This document shows positions 41,723 to 50,430 of a DNA stretch of 64,000 nt, in pieces (positions within the stretch are counted from its first letter, which is position 1; every line of letters begins with the position of its first letter). The stretch covers positions 248,001 through 312,000 of the forward strand of contig CAJTEE010000003.1 in the NCBI GenBank assembly GCA_910575275.1, given 5' to 3'. The translations under genes and the position numbers were made by a program. The notes under the pieces were generated by a model. The model was not told where the DNA came from and did not search any database. It was given only the letters and a program-made list of their open reading frames with translations. This stretch comes from Lachnospiraceae bacterium. Lineage in GTDB: Bacteria > Bacillota > Clostridia > Lachnospirales > Lachnospiraceae.

Positions 41723-42807
41723 ACTCTCTCCTGTCTGATTCGGACTGCCGCCTCCTGGGCACGGATCGCCAGCTCGATCGCTTTGAATTCGATTTCCTGA
41801 TCATAGGCGGCTGCGGTGCCGTCGAGGCAGTCACGGATCAACTGTCCAAAGAAAGGAAAACCGGCCTGGCCCGCAGCCTGGATATGCCGTTCTCCCTCGT
41901 GATTTACGAGATAGAGATGGTCTCCTTCCTTGTCTCTTGCAACGTCGATATATTTGCGGATCTCGATGTATCCGTCGGAGCCGACGATGAGCGTTCGCCC
42001 ATCCCCCCAGGCGCCCAGCCCGTCAGGGGTAAACCAGTCCAGCCTTGCATAGGCGGCGGCCCCGTTATTTAAGGTCAGCATCATATCACCGAAATCCTCA
42101 AAATCGGGATACTGTGCATGCTTAAAATTGGCAGTCCGGCTCTTTTCGACCACGGCGTCCGAAGCACCCGCATAGATGAGCATCTGTTCGATCTGGTGGC
42201 AGCCGATATCCACGAGGATGCCGCCATAACGCTTCCGGTCAAAAAACCATTCGGGCCTTGTGGCAGGCGAGAGGCGGTGGGGGCCGAAACCGCTTACACT
42301 GATCACATCGCCGATTGCCCTTTCCTGCAAAAGTTTTTGGGCATATACGGCCGATTCCACGTGGCGCCTTTCACTGTAGTAGACCGCATATTTGCGTTTG
42401 GTGTACTGTACAGCCTCGCGCGCACGAGCCAGCTCATCTGCCGTAATAAGCGGGGGCTTGTCGGCAAAGTAGTCTTTTCCGTGCTCCATGGCTTCGATGC
42501 CGAGGCGGCAGCGCTCATCAGGCACGGAGGCCGACATGATCAGCCGTATACGGTCGTTTTCCAGAATTTCCTCCTTACAGCGCGCGGCCCTCACACCGTC
42601 ATAGCGCTTACAGTAGGCTTCCACCTTCTGCGGGTCGGGATCATACACAAGGGCCAGCGAAGCGCCTGCCTCTAAGAGCCCGTTGCTCATCCCGAAGATA
42701 TGGCCATGGTCCAGGCCGATGACGCCCACAAGAAATTCATTTTTCCCACATACGGGCGCGGATTTCCCCATCGGGGCATAATTTTGTCCGTCTGATTTGA
42801 TCTGCAT
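41719..42807 (-). CDS. Gfo/Idh/MocA family oxidoreductase
   Basis: 362 residues. The N-terminal strand VGVIGLDHGHIFGM replaces the usual GxGxxG with GLDHGH. The EKP motif appears as FADKPPLIT, so the catalytic Lys is kept but Glu is replaced by Asp. The C-terminal domain is otherwise of Gfo/Idh type (GGILVDIGCHQIEQML). Such variants may bind the cofactor differently or act as partners. It is translationally coupled to the first oxidoreductase by an ATGA overlap and lies 25 bases after the TRAP permease gene. Confidence 0.88.
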   Translation of the reverse strand: MQIKSDGQNYAPMGKSAPVCGKNEFLVGVIGLDHGHIFGMSNGLLEAGASLALVYDPDPQKVEAYCKRYDGVRAARCKEEILENDRIRLIMSASVPDERCRLGIEAMEHGKDYFADKPPLITADELARAREAVQYTKRKYAVYYSERRHVESAVYAQKLLQERAIGDVISVSGFGPHRLSPATRPEWFFDRKRYGGILVDIGCHQIEQMLIYAGASDAVVEKSRTANFKHAQYPDFEDFGDMMLTLNNGAAAYARLDWFTPDGLGAWGDGRTLIVGSDGYIEIRKYIDVARDKEGDHLYLVNHEGERHIQAAGQAGFPFFGQLIRDCLDGTAAAYDQEIEFKAIELAIRAQEAAVRIRQERV

Positions 42808-42832
42808 CGTATTGTTCCTTTCCGGCTTTTTG

Positions 42833-44113
42833 TCAGCCCATCAGTCCGGGCAGGAAGGTCACAAGGCCCGGGAAGATATAGATCAGGAGGATCGCAAACA
42901 GGATGACTGCGATATACGGCATCAAGGGCTTCACACTCTTTTCCAGAGGCAGGCCGGCCACGCCGCAGGCAATAAACAAAAACGTTCCGACCGGAGGCGT
43001 GATCGCGCCGATCTGCATGATGATGATCATGATGATCCCGTAATGGATCGGATCAAACCCGAAGGCGTTCCCGATTGCCACGACGATGCCGCCAAACATG
43101 GCGACGATGATCGTAGGATCGAGAAAGCAGCCCAGGATCATAAACACGATGACGAGGAATAAGGTGGCCAGATGACGGTTTTTCAGCGTGTTGACGGCAA
43201 AGGCCAGCACCTCGTTCTGAAGCTGCATGCGGACCAGGACGTTTGCCAAAACGCCTGCCGCAGCGATCGTCATGAACACGACGGCAGTGGTGACGGCCGA
43301 ACTGATCAGGATATCCGGGAAGTCCTTAAGCTTTAACTTTTTTGAGATAAAAAATCCATAAAAAAGACTGTAGGCGATGGCGAGCACGCCAGATTCCGTA
43401 GGCGTAACAAAACCAAAAACGATCCCGCACAGGATAATGAGCGGAGTGATCAGAGCGCCGATGGAGTCTAAGGAGGTACGGATAAAGCTTTTGAGTGAAA
43501 ACGGAGTGATCGGGATATTATAACCGCGTTTCCGATATTCCACGTAGTTGACACCGCATTGGAACAGCACGATCAAAACGCCTGGCAGATATCCGCCCAA
43601 AAAGAGTTTGGCGACCGGCGTCTCCGTATAGAAGGAGTACAGGATCATGATAATGCTGGGCGGGATAATGGGGCTTAACATGGAGGAGCCGGCCGTCACC
43701 GCGACGGCATAGTCCTTGTCATAGCCCTGTTTTTCCATGGCTGGGATCAGCATGCCGCCGATGGCGGAGGCGTCCGCCGCCCCGGAGCCCTGGATGCCGC
43801 CGAACAGCATGGAGGTAATGATATTCACGTAGCCTAATCCGCCCTTGAACTGTCCGACGGCCGCATTTGCGAAGCCGACCAGCTTATCGGTGATTTGAGC
43901 CTTTCCCATGATATTGCCGGCGAGGACAAAAAACGGGATCGCCATCAGGGAAAAGGAATTGATACTGCCAAACAGCCGGATTGTGACGAGAGAAAACGGG
44001 ATATCCATTGTCACGACGAAGATAATTGCGGTCATCAGGGTCGCCATAAAGATAGGAAAGCCCAGGAAAATAAATAAAAGAAGTACGACAAATACAAGCA
44101 GCGCCTGAATCAT
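42833..44113 (-). CDS. TRAP transporter large permease (DctM/SiaM type)
   Basis: 426 residues from the ATG at 44113, which overlaps the DctQ stop (ATGA); the open frame extends 32 codons upstream without coding character. About 12 hydrophobic segments include typical DctM motifs: FPIFMATLMTAIIF, PFFVLAGNIMGKA, GSGAADASAIGGMLIPAMEK and SPIIPPSIIMILY. It uses the Na+ gradient to import a substrate delivered by the DctP-type binding protein. It forms a complex with the small permease encoded upstream. Confidence 0.93.
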   Translation of the reverse strand: MIQALLVFVVLLLFIFLGFPIFMATLMTAIIFVVTMDIPFSLVTIRLFGSINSFSLMAIPFFVLAGNIMGKAQITDKLVGFANAAVGQFKGGLGYVNIITSMLFGGIQGSGAADASAIGGMLIPAMEKQGYDKDYAVAVTAGSSMLSPIIPPSIIMILYSFYTETPVAKLFLGGYLPGVLIVLFQCGVNYVEYRKRGYNIPITPFSLKSFIRTSLDSIGALITPLIILCGIVFGFVTPTESGVLAIAYSLFYGFFISKKLKLKDFPDILISSAVTTAVVFMTIAAAGVLANVLVRMQLQNEVLAFAVNTLKNRHLATLFLVIVFMILGCFLDPTIIVAMFGGIVVAIGNAFGFDPIHYGIIMIIIMQIGAITPPVGTFLFIACGVAGLPLEKSVKPLMPYIAVILFAILLIYIFPGLVTFLPGLMG

Positions 44114-44604
44114 TGGAGGTCCCCCTTTCCCGGATTTTTTCTGAACAGCACGCGAAGATATTCCATAATCAACAGGGCGCATCCGACAGGGATGGAGGCA
44201 TAAAACCATGCGATCGAGAGGTCGGGCAGGTTTTGGAGCATGGTTTTTGTACTGTTCATGGTATAAAAGATCCCTTCTCTTGTGACGGCAGCCAGCGCAA
44301 GGATGACGACGACGGTCGCCGCCTTTTGGGCGACCATGACTTGGGCGGGCTTTAAAAATTTATTCAGGAAAAATTCCACGCTGAGATGGGAGTTGCTTTT
44401 GACGCCCACGCTCGCGGCGAGAAAGGCGACCCAGATCGCGGTCAGCCGTACGATCTCGTCGCCCCAGGCAAAGGGCTTTAAATCGGCCGACGTGAAATAC
44501 CTGAGGATGATCTGTAGGAGGCTTAAACAGATGATGCTGCCAAGCAGCACGATGATGGCGCAGGTCCGGATCTTATCTAACAGGTTGTATAATTTTGCAA
44601 ACAT
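44110..44604 (-). CDS. TRAP transporter small permease (DctQ type)
   Basis: 164 residues with four membrane segments, the DctQ layout. Segments such as IIVLLGSIICLSLLQIILRY and WGDEIVRLTAIWVAFLAASVG match the family. It pairs with the large permease, with which it overlaps by 4 bases. Its ribosome site (AAGGAGG) overlaps the end of a 9-bp hairpin at 44614-44638. A gap of about 95 bases with hairpins separates it from dctP. Confidence 0.92.
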   Translation of the reverse strand: MFAKLYNLLDKIRTCAIIVLLGSIICLSLLQIILRYFTSADLKPFAWGDEIVRLTAIWVAFLAASVGVKSNSHLSVEFFLNKFLKPAQVMVAQKAATVVVILALAAVTREGIFYTMNSTKTMLQNLPDLSIAWFYASIPVGCALLIMEYLRVLFRKNPGKGDLQ

Positions 44605-44613
44605 GCAGTCCTC

Positions 44614-44681
44614 CTTAAAATCGGCTTAAGATTTTAAGAAGCTGCCGTACCCCGCGGCCGTACAGGCCCGGATGCGGCAGC
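44614..44681 (-). promoter_or_regulatory. Two intercistronic hairpins between dctP and dctQ
   Basis: On the minus strand GCTGCCG...CGGCAGC (44641-44681) forms a stem with an inner GGCC/GGCC pair. Next, CTTAAAATC pairs with GATTTTAAG (44614-44638), and its last bases overlap the AAGGAGG ribosome site of dctQ. The first may protect or partly end the dctP message and the second may damp dctQ translation. That would give more binding protein than permease, as is usual for such transporters. Confidence 0.6.
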
Positions 44682-44698
44682 CCTCTGTAACTTACGAA

Positions 44699-45784
44699 TT
44701 ATTTTTTGAGCTCGATGATCTGGTCGATAAAGGAATTCCAGTTGTCACCCTTCTGGCGGTATTCATCCAGCATGGGAGCACAGGCCTCGACCCATTTGTC
44801 AAGGTCGGAAAGCTCCGTAATTGTGACGCCTTCAGCCTTCATGGCTTCCAGAGCCTTCTCATTGTCGCTGTCGTCAAGCGAATCCTGGAAAGCCTCTGTC
44901 TCGTCAACGGCGTCCTTGATCACCTGCTGCAGATCCTCGGGAAGGGACTTAAACCAGTTGTCATTGAAGTAGAACTGGATGCAGGCCATGCAGTGATTCG
45001 TGATGGCCAGGTTCTTGGCGTTGTCCTGGAACTTCATGGAGTTGATCATGGAAGGAGAAGCTTCCATGCCGTCCATAACCTTCGTCTGGAGCGCCGTGTA
45101 CACCTCATTCCAGTCCATGGTGGTGCCGGAAGCGCCGAGGGCGTCAAACATGGAGATATAGACGGCGTTCGGTCCCCTCATCTTCAGGCCCTTCATGTCC
45201 TCAAGCTTTGTGACGGGAGCCACAGTCAGCATGTCTCTGGAGCCCATGGACATGGTGCCGTAGGTGTAGAAGCCGTACTGGCTTAAGCGGTTGTTGACCT
45301 CATCCTCCATGGCACGAGTGATCTCGCGGTACTGTTCGTTGCTGTCAAACAGGAAGGGGAACTCGTACATCTGAAGCTCCGGAACCCATACACCGGGTCC
45401 GGTGCCGGGCGCTGCCAGGACTAACTCCAGAGCCCCTGCCTGACACATCTCAACCTGCTCGGACTGGCTTCCGAGCTCGCTGCCGAAGTTAGCAGTCGTT
45501 TTGATGCGTCCGTCTGATTTTTCTTCCACGGTCTTACAGAAAAATTCCAGGGCCTGCCCGATCGTGCCTGTCTGGGCCTGATTGGTCGTGCTGCGAAGCT
45601 CATAGACCTTGCCGTCGTCAGAGGGCTTGGCGGCTTCGGCGGTCGTTTCCGACGCGGCCTGGGCGGTGGTCTGTGCTTCGGTCGCCGCCTGTGTGACAGC
45701 AGGCGCGCTTTCCTTTGGGGAACAGCCTGCAAAACATGAGACGGCAGCCAGAACGGCGGCGGTCAGCAGAATTTTTTTCTTCAT
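44699..45784 (-). CDS. TRAP transporter substrate-binding lipoprotein (DctP type)
   Basis: 361 residues. A lipoprotein signal is clear: KKKILLTAAVLAAVSCFAGC, with FAGC as the lipobox. An Ala/Thr-rich linker follows (about residues 25-50), then the DctP fold with ELGSQSEQVEMCQAGALEL, LKGLKMRGPNAVYI-type (MKGLKMRGP) and TALQTKVMDGMEASP. The arginine of KMRGP normally binds the substrate carboxylate, so an acid such as a sugar acid is likely. It is the first gene of the operon with dctQ, dctM and two oxidoreductases. Confidence 0.93.
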   Translation of the reverse strand: MKKKILLTAAVLAAVSCFAGCSPKESAPAVTQAATEAQTTAQAASETTAEAAKPSDDGKVYELRSTTNQAQTGTIGQALEFFCKTVEEKSDGRIKTTANFGSELGSQSEQVEMCQAGALELVLAAPGTGPGVWVPELQMYEFPFLFDSNEQYREITRAMEDEVNNRLSQYGFYTYGTMSMGSRDMLTVAPVTKLEDMKGLKMRGPNAVYISMFDALGASGTTMDWNEVYTALQTKVMDGMEASPSMINSMKFQDNAKNLAITNHCMACIQFYFNDNWFKSLPEDLQQVIKDAVDETEAFQDSLDDSDNEKALEAMKAEGVTITELSDLDKWVEACAPMLDEYRQKGDNWNSFIDQIIELKK

Positions 45785-45839
45785 ACGTTTCCTTCTCCTT
45801 TTAAATGTTTACTAAAATAGTTACAATTTTTGCTCTGCT

Positions 45840-45874
45840 ATTATAACATTTTACCAACTTTACCACGATGGTAA
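45840..45874 (-). promoter_or_regulatory. dctP promoter with a TTACCA...TGGTAA operator
   Basis: The minus-strand -10 box TATAAT lies at 45840-45845, with a poor -35 box. A 15-base palindrome TTACCACGATGGTAA occupies 45860-45874 at the -35 position, and a third half-site TTACCAA lies at 45851-45857. A weak -35 with a palindrome over it suggests control by a regulator, possibly the divergent AraC protein. An AraC-side promoter (TATAAT near 45972) lies further right. Confidence 0.55.
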
Positions 45875-46040
45875 TACCTGCTTTATACATTGTGAATACT
45901 GTCCTTTATATGCAATATGTTTCAAATATCCGGAAAAATAAAAAGGCATGTGGACTTGGGCTTTTTGTGCTATAATCATAAGAAATAAACGAAAAAATGC
46001 TGGTTTTTAACAGCCTCCGAAACTTTGGATCAAGAAAGGA

Positions 46041-46928
46041 ATGAATAACAGGATGTCAAAACTTCATTTTACGGCGCATCTGTATTATCTGGACGAGGAT
46101 TACCGGATTTTTACGTATTACGATACGAACAAGGATAAAATCTATAAGCATATGCATGATTTTTATGAGATCTACAGGCTGGTCTCGGGACATGTCAAGT
46201 ATTTTACAGCGGGAAATTCCTTTTATCTGACGCCGGGAGACTTTCTGTTTATCAACCGGCATCAGGAACATTTTCCGGAGGTGCTGGATTTTTCCGAACC
46301 GTATGAGCGGATGGCGCTCCACGTTTCCCCGGATACGCTTAAAGAATTGTCCTGCGACGGAATTGACCTGACCGCCATTTTTTCCCAAAATGAATTCAAG
46401 GTATATCACTATCCGGTCGCGATTGAAAAGCAGATCAATTCCTATTATAGTCAGTTGAGCCGGCTGTACGACGGGCCGGATATATATGGAAGGAAAATTT
46501 TGGGGAGGAGCCTTTTGGCCTCCTTGTTTGTCCTGCTGACGCAGCATATGGATACGCCTTCCGTGTATTCGTTTGATAAATCCAATAAAAATATGCAGAT
46601 CATGTCTATAACGGAGCAGTATATCCGGAATCATTTAGACGAGAAGATCCGGATCGGAGATCTGGCGGAGTATCTGTTTATGAACCAGTATTATTTCATG
46701 CATCAGTTTAAGGAGCTGTCCGGGATGTCGGTCTACCAGTTTATACAGAAGGTAAGGATCGACGCGTTAAAAGAGCGGGTGGAGCAGGGCGCGAACCTTA
46801 TGGAAGCGGCGCAGAGCTGTGGATTTGGGGATTATTCGAATTTTTACCGGTACTTTAAACGGGAGTTCGGATGCAGCCCTAGGGAGTATTTTTCGGGAAA
46901 GGACACCTGCTGCCCGTTCCGGGACTGA
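46041..46928 (+). CDS. AraC family transcriptional regulator
   Basis: 295 residues. The N-terminal part (residues 10-150) is a cupin-like sensor domain (YLTPGDFLFINRHQEHFPE). The C-terminal 100 residues hold the two helix-turn-helix units: IRIGDLAEYLFMNQYYFMHQFKEL and AAQSCGFGDYSNFYRYFKRE with the AraC signature. It is transcribed away from the TRAP operon, so it probably controls it in response to the imported substrate. Two in-frame ATGs (46041 and 46053) are possible; the second is better spaced from AAAGGA. Confidence 0.9.
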   Translation: MNNRMSKLHFTAHLYYLDEDYRIFTYYDTNKDKIYKHMHDFYEIYRLVSGHVKYFTAGNSFYLTPGDFLFINRHQEHFPEVLDFSEPYERMALHVSPDTLKELSCDGIDLTAIFSQNEFKVYHYPVAIEKQINSYYSQLSRLYDGPDIYGRKILGRSLLASLFVLLTQHMDTPSVYSFDKSNKNMQIMSITEQYIRNHLDEKIRIGDLAEYLFMNQYYFMHQFKELSGMSVYQFIQKVRIDALKERVEQGANLMEAAQSCGFGDYSNFYRYFKREFGCSPREYFSGKDTCCPFRD

Positions 46929-47074
46929 GCCTGCACTACCTGGCTCCTGGCCGGTCCATCAGGCCGGCAGGAACAGATATTTTCTGATTGTAGTTTACTT
47001 TTGCGGCCGGGGCTGGTATTATTTGATTGAAAAAGAATGCGGATAGCAAGGAAAGGAGCGTTGCAGGGAATGCG

Positions 47075-47188
47075 TTGCAAAAAAGGCCTGAGGCCATTGT
47101 GTTTGCCGGGCCGAATGGATCTGGAAAGAGTGATACTATCAATGCGGATAAAATCATGAAAAATTTGACAGAGGGGGAGCGGATATGA
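47075..47188 (+). pseudogene. Zeta-toxin-like P-loop stub
   Basis: A 37-codon frame from TTG: KRPEAIVFAGPNGSGKSDT, then INADKIMKNL. AGPNGSGKS followed by a strand and INADKI is the zeta-toxin/UDP-GlcNAc-kinase pattern, but about 25 residues between the P-loop and INAD are missing, and the rest of the protein is absent. Its TGA overlaps the ATG of the GH5 gene (ATGA), so it could now serve as an upstream frame. Family assignment rests on this short stretch. Confidence 0.5.
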
Positions 47189-48213
47189 GAAGATTTGTCA
47201 CTGTCTTTCTGTGCTGTATGCTGCTCATGGGCCGGGCGGTCGGCGCGGTATATGCGGCTGAACAGGGGCCTGGGTATGAGAGGCAACAGGCCGCGCAGCA
47301 GAATGAGCCGGAGACTCCGCTTGCAAAAAACGGCAGGCTGCGGGTTGAAAAGACGGCCCTTGTGAATGAAAAAGGTGAGCCGGTTCTTTTAAAGGGCGTC
47401 AGCACGCACGGGATCAACTGGTTTCCGGACTATGTCAATGCTTCTGCGTTTTTGACGCTGCGCGATGAATGGGGCGTGAACTGTGTCCGCCTGGCGATGT
47501 ATACGGAGGAGTATAACGGCTACTGCGCGGGAGGGGACAAGGAAGCCTTAAAAGCCGTGATCGACCGGGGCGTGAAGGCGGCTGCTGATCTGGGAATGTA
47601 TGTGATCATTGACTGGCACATTTTAAGCGACGGAGACCCCAGGAAAAACCAGGCGCAGGCGGTGGAGTTTTTCGGGGAGCTTGCGGCGCGGTATCGGGAT
47701 CAGAAGCATGTGCTTTATGAGATCTGCAACGAGCCGAACGGTGGTGTTTCCTGGGCGGATATAAAGGGTTATGCGCAGACGGTAATCGGTGTGATCCGGT
47801 CACAGGATCCGGAAAGTGTGATCCTTGTGGGTACGCCTACCTGGTCACAGGACGTGGATGTTGTGGCGGAAAGCCCGCTTGAGAGTGTTTCCAATGTGCT
47901 GTATACATTCCATTTTTATGCGGCGACCCATGGGGAGGCGTACCGCGCAAAGGTGGAGAAGGCGGTCGAAAGGGGCCTTCCGGTCTTTGTCAGCGAGTTT
48001 GGGATTTCGGAGGCCTCCGGGAACGGACGGCTCGATACGGCCGAGGGGGACCGCTGGATTGCGTTTTTGAAGCAGCATGGAATCGGGTATGTCTGCTGGA
48101 ATCTTTCCAACAAGGCGGAGAGCTGTGCCCTTATCAAGAGTGAATGCCAAAAAACAGGGGCGTTTGAGACGGGGGATCTGTCGGCTTTTGGCCTTTGGTT
48201 CCGGGAAAAATAG
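47185..48213 (+). CDS. Glycoside hydrolase family 5 endoglucanase-like, secreted
   Basis: 342 residues. The signal peptide is FVTVFLCCMLLMGRAVGAVYA (cleavage after AYA-type VYA). The GH5 TIM barrel follows, starting LKGVSTHGINWFPDY. The acid/base Glu is in LYEICNEPNGG near residue 180 and the nucleophile Glu in VFVSEFGISEA near residue 273; YTFHFYAATH and DWHILSDGDP are also conserved. The family cuts beta-1,4-glucans or mannans. The ATG overlaps the stop of the zeta-like stub and AGAGGGGGAGC precedes it. Confidence 0.92.
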   Translation: MRRFVTVFLCCMLLMGRAVGAVYAAEQGPGYERQQAAQQNEPETPLAKNGRLRVEKTALVNEKGEPVLLKGVSTHGINWFPDYVNASAFLTLRDEWGVNCVRLAMYTEEYNGYCAGGDKEALKAVIDRGVKAAADLGMYVIIDWHILSDGDPRKNQAQAVEFFGELAARYRDQKHVLYEICNEPNGGVSWADIKGYAQTVIGVIRSQDPESVILVGTPTWSQDVDVVAESPLESVSNVLYTFHFYAATHGEAYRAKVEKAVERGLPVFVSEFGISEASGNGRLDTAEGDRWIAFLKQHGIGYVCWNLSNKAESCALIKSECQKTGAFETGDLSAFGLWFREK

Positions 48214-48235
48214 GAAAACGTGGAGGAAACGAGAG

Positions 48236-48970
48236 ATGCAGGTTACAGTCACAAATGAGATGAAAGGCAGGATGACAAAGGACGGGAGCGTTTTAAAGAA
48301 GATCCGGAGTGCAGGCGGCGGCGCGAACGGCTGTATCGCAGGCGGAGTGACACTTCTGATCTTCGCAGTGCTTTTGGGAGGTCTGTTTTTTGCACTGTTT
48401 ACGCCGGCGGCCGGAGCACTTTTTGGCGGGCTCTTTGGGATTCCCGGCCTTTTGCTGGTCGGAGGCGGGATGGCGATGCAGGCGCGCAAGCTGAAAAATT
48501 ATGAGAACTATTATGAAAGGGAAACCGGCTATGACCGTGCCGAGCTTAAGGGGATCGAGCGGGAGCTCCTCGCCCCGGATATGCTTCTGTTTGACAATCA
48601 AAAGCAAAAGAAGGGGGAAGGAAAGCCGGTGTTTGGCCTCTGCCTGACAAAGCATTACCTGGTTATGCCGATGATGCTGGGAAATTGTTATGTCAGAAGA
48701 CTGGACGAGATGGTCGGGGCCGCGTATTCGGAGTCGATTCCCGGAATCAACGGCTATAAGTACGGACTGGTGCTTCTGTCCGTCCGGGATGAGAAGGAGG
48801 GCGGTGTATACAACGCTTACTTTACAAAGGAAACATGTCTGGAGATTATACAGGCCCTGAAGGGCCGGATACCGGGGCTGATTACGGACCAGGCGTTTCA
48901 GTATGAGGGAAAGATTTACAATATGCTGGTAAACTGGAAGGATATTCTTGCGCTCTGGCAGAGATCCTAA
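48236..48970 (+). CDS. Membrane protein of unknown function
   Basis: 244 residues from the ATG at 48236 (GGAGG 11 bases before); the frame is open further upstream inside the GH5 gene without support. Two adjacent membrane helices (LLIFAVLLGGLFFALF and GLFGIPGLLLVGGGMAM, residues 37-80) are followed by a soluble domain of about 160 residues. I recognise no family. It lies 22 bases after the GH5 gene and 75 before the CoA-transferase gene, so co-transcription is possible. Confidence 0.7.
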   Translation: MQVTVTNEMKGRMTKDGSVLKKIRSAGGGANGCIAGGVTLLIFAVLLGGLFFALFTPAAGALFGGLFGIPGLLLVGGGMAMQARKLKNYENYYERETGYDRAELKGIERELLAPDMLLFDNQKQKKGEGKPVFGLCLTKHYLVMPMMLGNCYVRRLDEMVGAAYSESIPGINGYKYGLVLLSVRDEKEGGVYNAYFTKETCLEIIQALKGRIPGLITDQAFQYEGKIYNMLVNWKDILALWQRS

Positions 48971-49044
48971 AAGACGGCGGCTACGAATCGGGCTGCGCGG
49001 CCGGCGGCAGATAAGTTTCAGGTACGATTTAGAGGAGAAGAAAA

Positions 49045-50367
49045 ATGCATAAGGAATATAGGAATAAATTTGTAAGCCCCGAGACGGCCGCAAAGCTTGC
49101 GGTGCGTTCCGGGGATTGGGTGGATTACGGCTTTGGGGGCGGCTTCCCGGAGCTGATGGACAAGGCGCTGGCGGCGAGAAAGGGAGAGCTTTCCGATGTG
49201 AAGATCCGCGGCGGCTTAGTGATCCGCCCGCGCATTGAGGTTGTGGAAAGCGACCCGGAGCAGGTCTCGTTTACCTACTATAGCTGGCACATCGGCGATT
49301 ATGAGAGGAAGCTGCAAAGCCGTGGCCTGTGCCGGTTTATGCCGATGATCCTGCGGTATCTTCCGGAGCTCTACAGGCATCATATCCGCGTGGATGTGGC
49401 ATTTGTGCCGGTCTCTAAGCCGGATGACGGGGGCTATTGCGGCCTTGGCATCTCCAACTATGCCTGGCGTACGATTTTTGAACAGGCCAGAACGGTTGTG
49501 TTCGAGATCAACGAGCATCTCCCGATGCTGCAGGGTGTAGACGGCTCGCACCGTGTCCATCTCTCGGAGGCCGATTATATCGTTGAAGGAGAACATGAAC
49601 CGCTTCCCGTCCGCACGTATAAGGCGCCGACGCCGCTCGAGGAGGAGATTGCAAGGCATGTCGTAGAGGAAATCCCGGATGGAGCGGTCCTGTCCCTGGG
49701 CGTGGGAGGCGTGCCGTTTACGGTCGCCAAAATGCTTGCGGCTTCGGATCGGAAGGACTTGGGCTGTCACACGGGGACCATTAGCGATGCGTTTCTCGCC
49801 TTGTACCGGGCGGGAAAGCTGACGAATCAGAGAAAAGAGATTGATACGGGCCTCTCCACCTGGAACCTGGCGATGGGGTCGCAGGAATTATATAAGTGGC
49901 TTCGGGAAGAACCCGACCGGTTCCGCCCGGCCGATGTCGATTATGTACACGCTCCCGACCGGATCGCCCGGATGAAAAACGTGATCAGCATCAACGGAGG
50001 CGTCCAGCTCGATCTGATGGGACAGGAAAACGCGGAATCCGCCGGAAGCAGACAGCTCTCGGGGACGGGCGGGCAGCTTGACTTCCTAGAAGGGGCATTC
50101 CGCTCCGAGGGCGGCAAGGGCTTTATCTGCCTGACCTCCACGCATAAGAATAAAGACGGCGCGGTGAAATCCAACATTGTTCCGTTTATCCCGGCGGGCA
50201 GCGTGACCTCTGCGCCGCGCAGCATGATTCAATATGTGGCGACCGAGTACGGCGTGGCGAAGCTTTCGGGGCTGTCGTTACGGGAGCGGGCCGAGGCGAT
50301 GATCTCCGTTGCGCATCCGGATTTCCGCGAGGAGCTGATGCGCTATGCAAAGGAGAATTTCCGATAA
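49045..50367 (+). CDS. Acetyl-CoA hydrolase/transferase family CoA-transferase (butyrate or 4-hydroxybutyrate type)
   Basis: 440 residues, the length of butyryl-CoA:acetate and 4-hydroxybutyrate CoA-transferases. Conserved stretches are VFEINEHLPMLQG, LSLGVGGVPFTVAKML, DTGLSTWNLAMGSQ, SGTGGQLDFLEGAF and the late VATEYGVAKL with the loop before it. These enzymes swap CoA between short-chain acyl-CoA and acetate, often the last step of butyrate formation. Which acid is used cannot be decided from sequence. It has its own AGGAGAAG ribosome site and a macrodomain gene follows after 63 bases. Confidence 0.88.
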   Translation: MHKEYRNKFVSPETAAKLAVRSGDWVDYGFGGGFPELMDKALAARKGELSDVKIRGGLVIRPRIEVVESDPEQVSFTYYSWHIGDYERKLQSRGLCRFMPMILRYLPELYRHHIRVDVAFVPVSKPDDGGYCGLGISNYAWRTIFEQARTVVFEINEHLPMLQGVDGSHRVHLSEADYIVEGEHEPLPVRTYKAPTPLEEEIARHVVEEIPDGAVLSLGVGGVPFTVAKMLAASDRKDLGCHTGTISDAFLALYRAGKLTNQRKEIDTGLSTWNLAMGSQELYKWLREEPDRFRPADVDYVHAPDRIARMKNVISINGGVQLDLMGQENAESAGSRQLSGTGGQLDFLEGAFRSEGGKGFICLTSTHKNKDGAVKSNIVPFIPAGSVTSAPRSMIQYVATEYGVAKLSGLSLRERAEAMISVAHPDFREELMRYAKENFR

Positions 50368-50430
50368 TGGCAGGGCAGGCCGGATGCAGATTTACGGTGA
50401 AAAGCTTTCGATGAGAAGAAAGGAAAAAGT

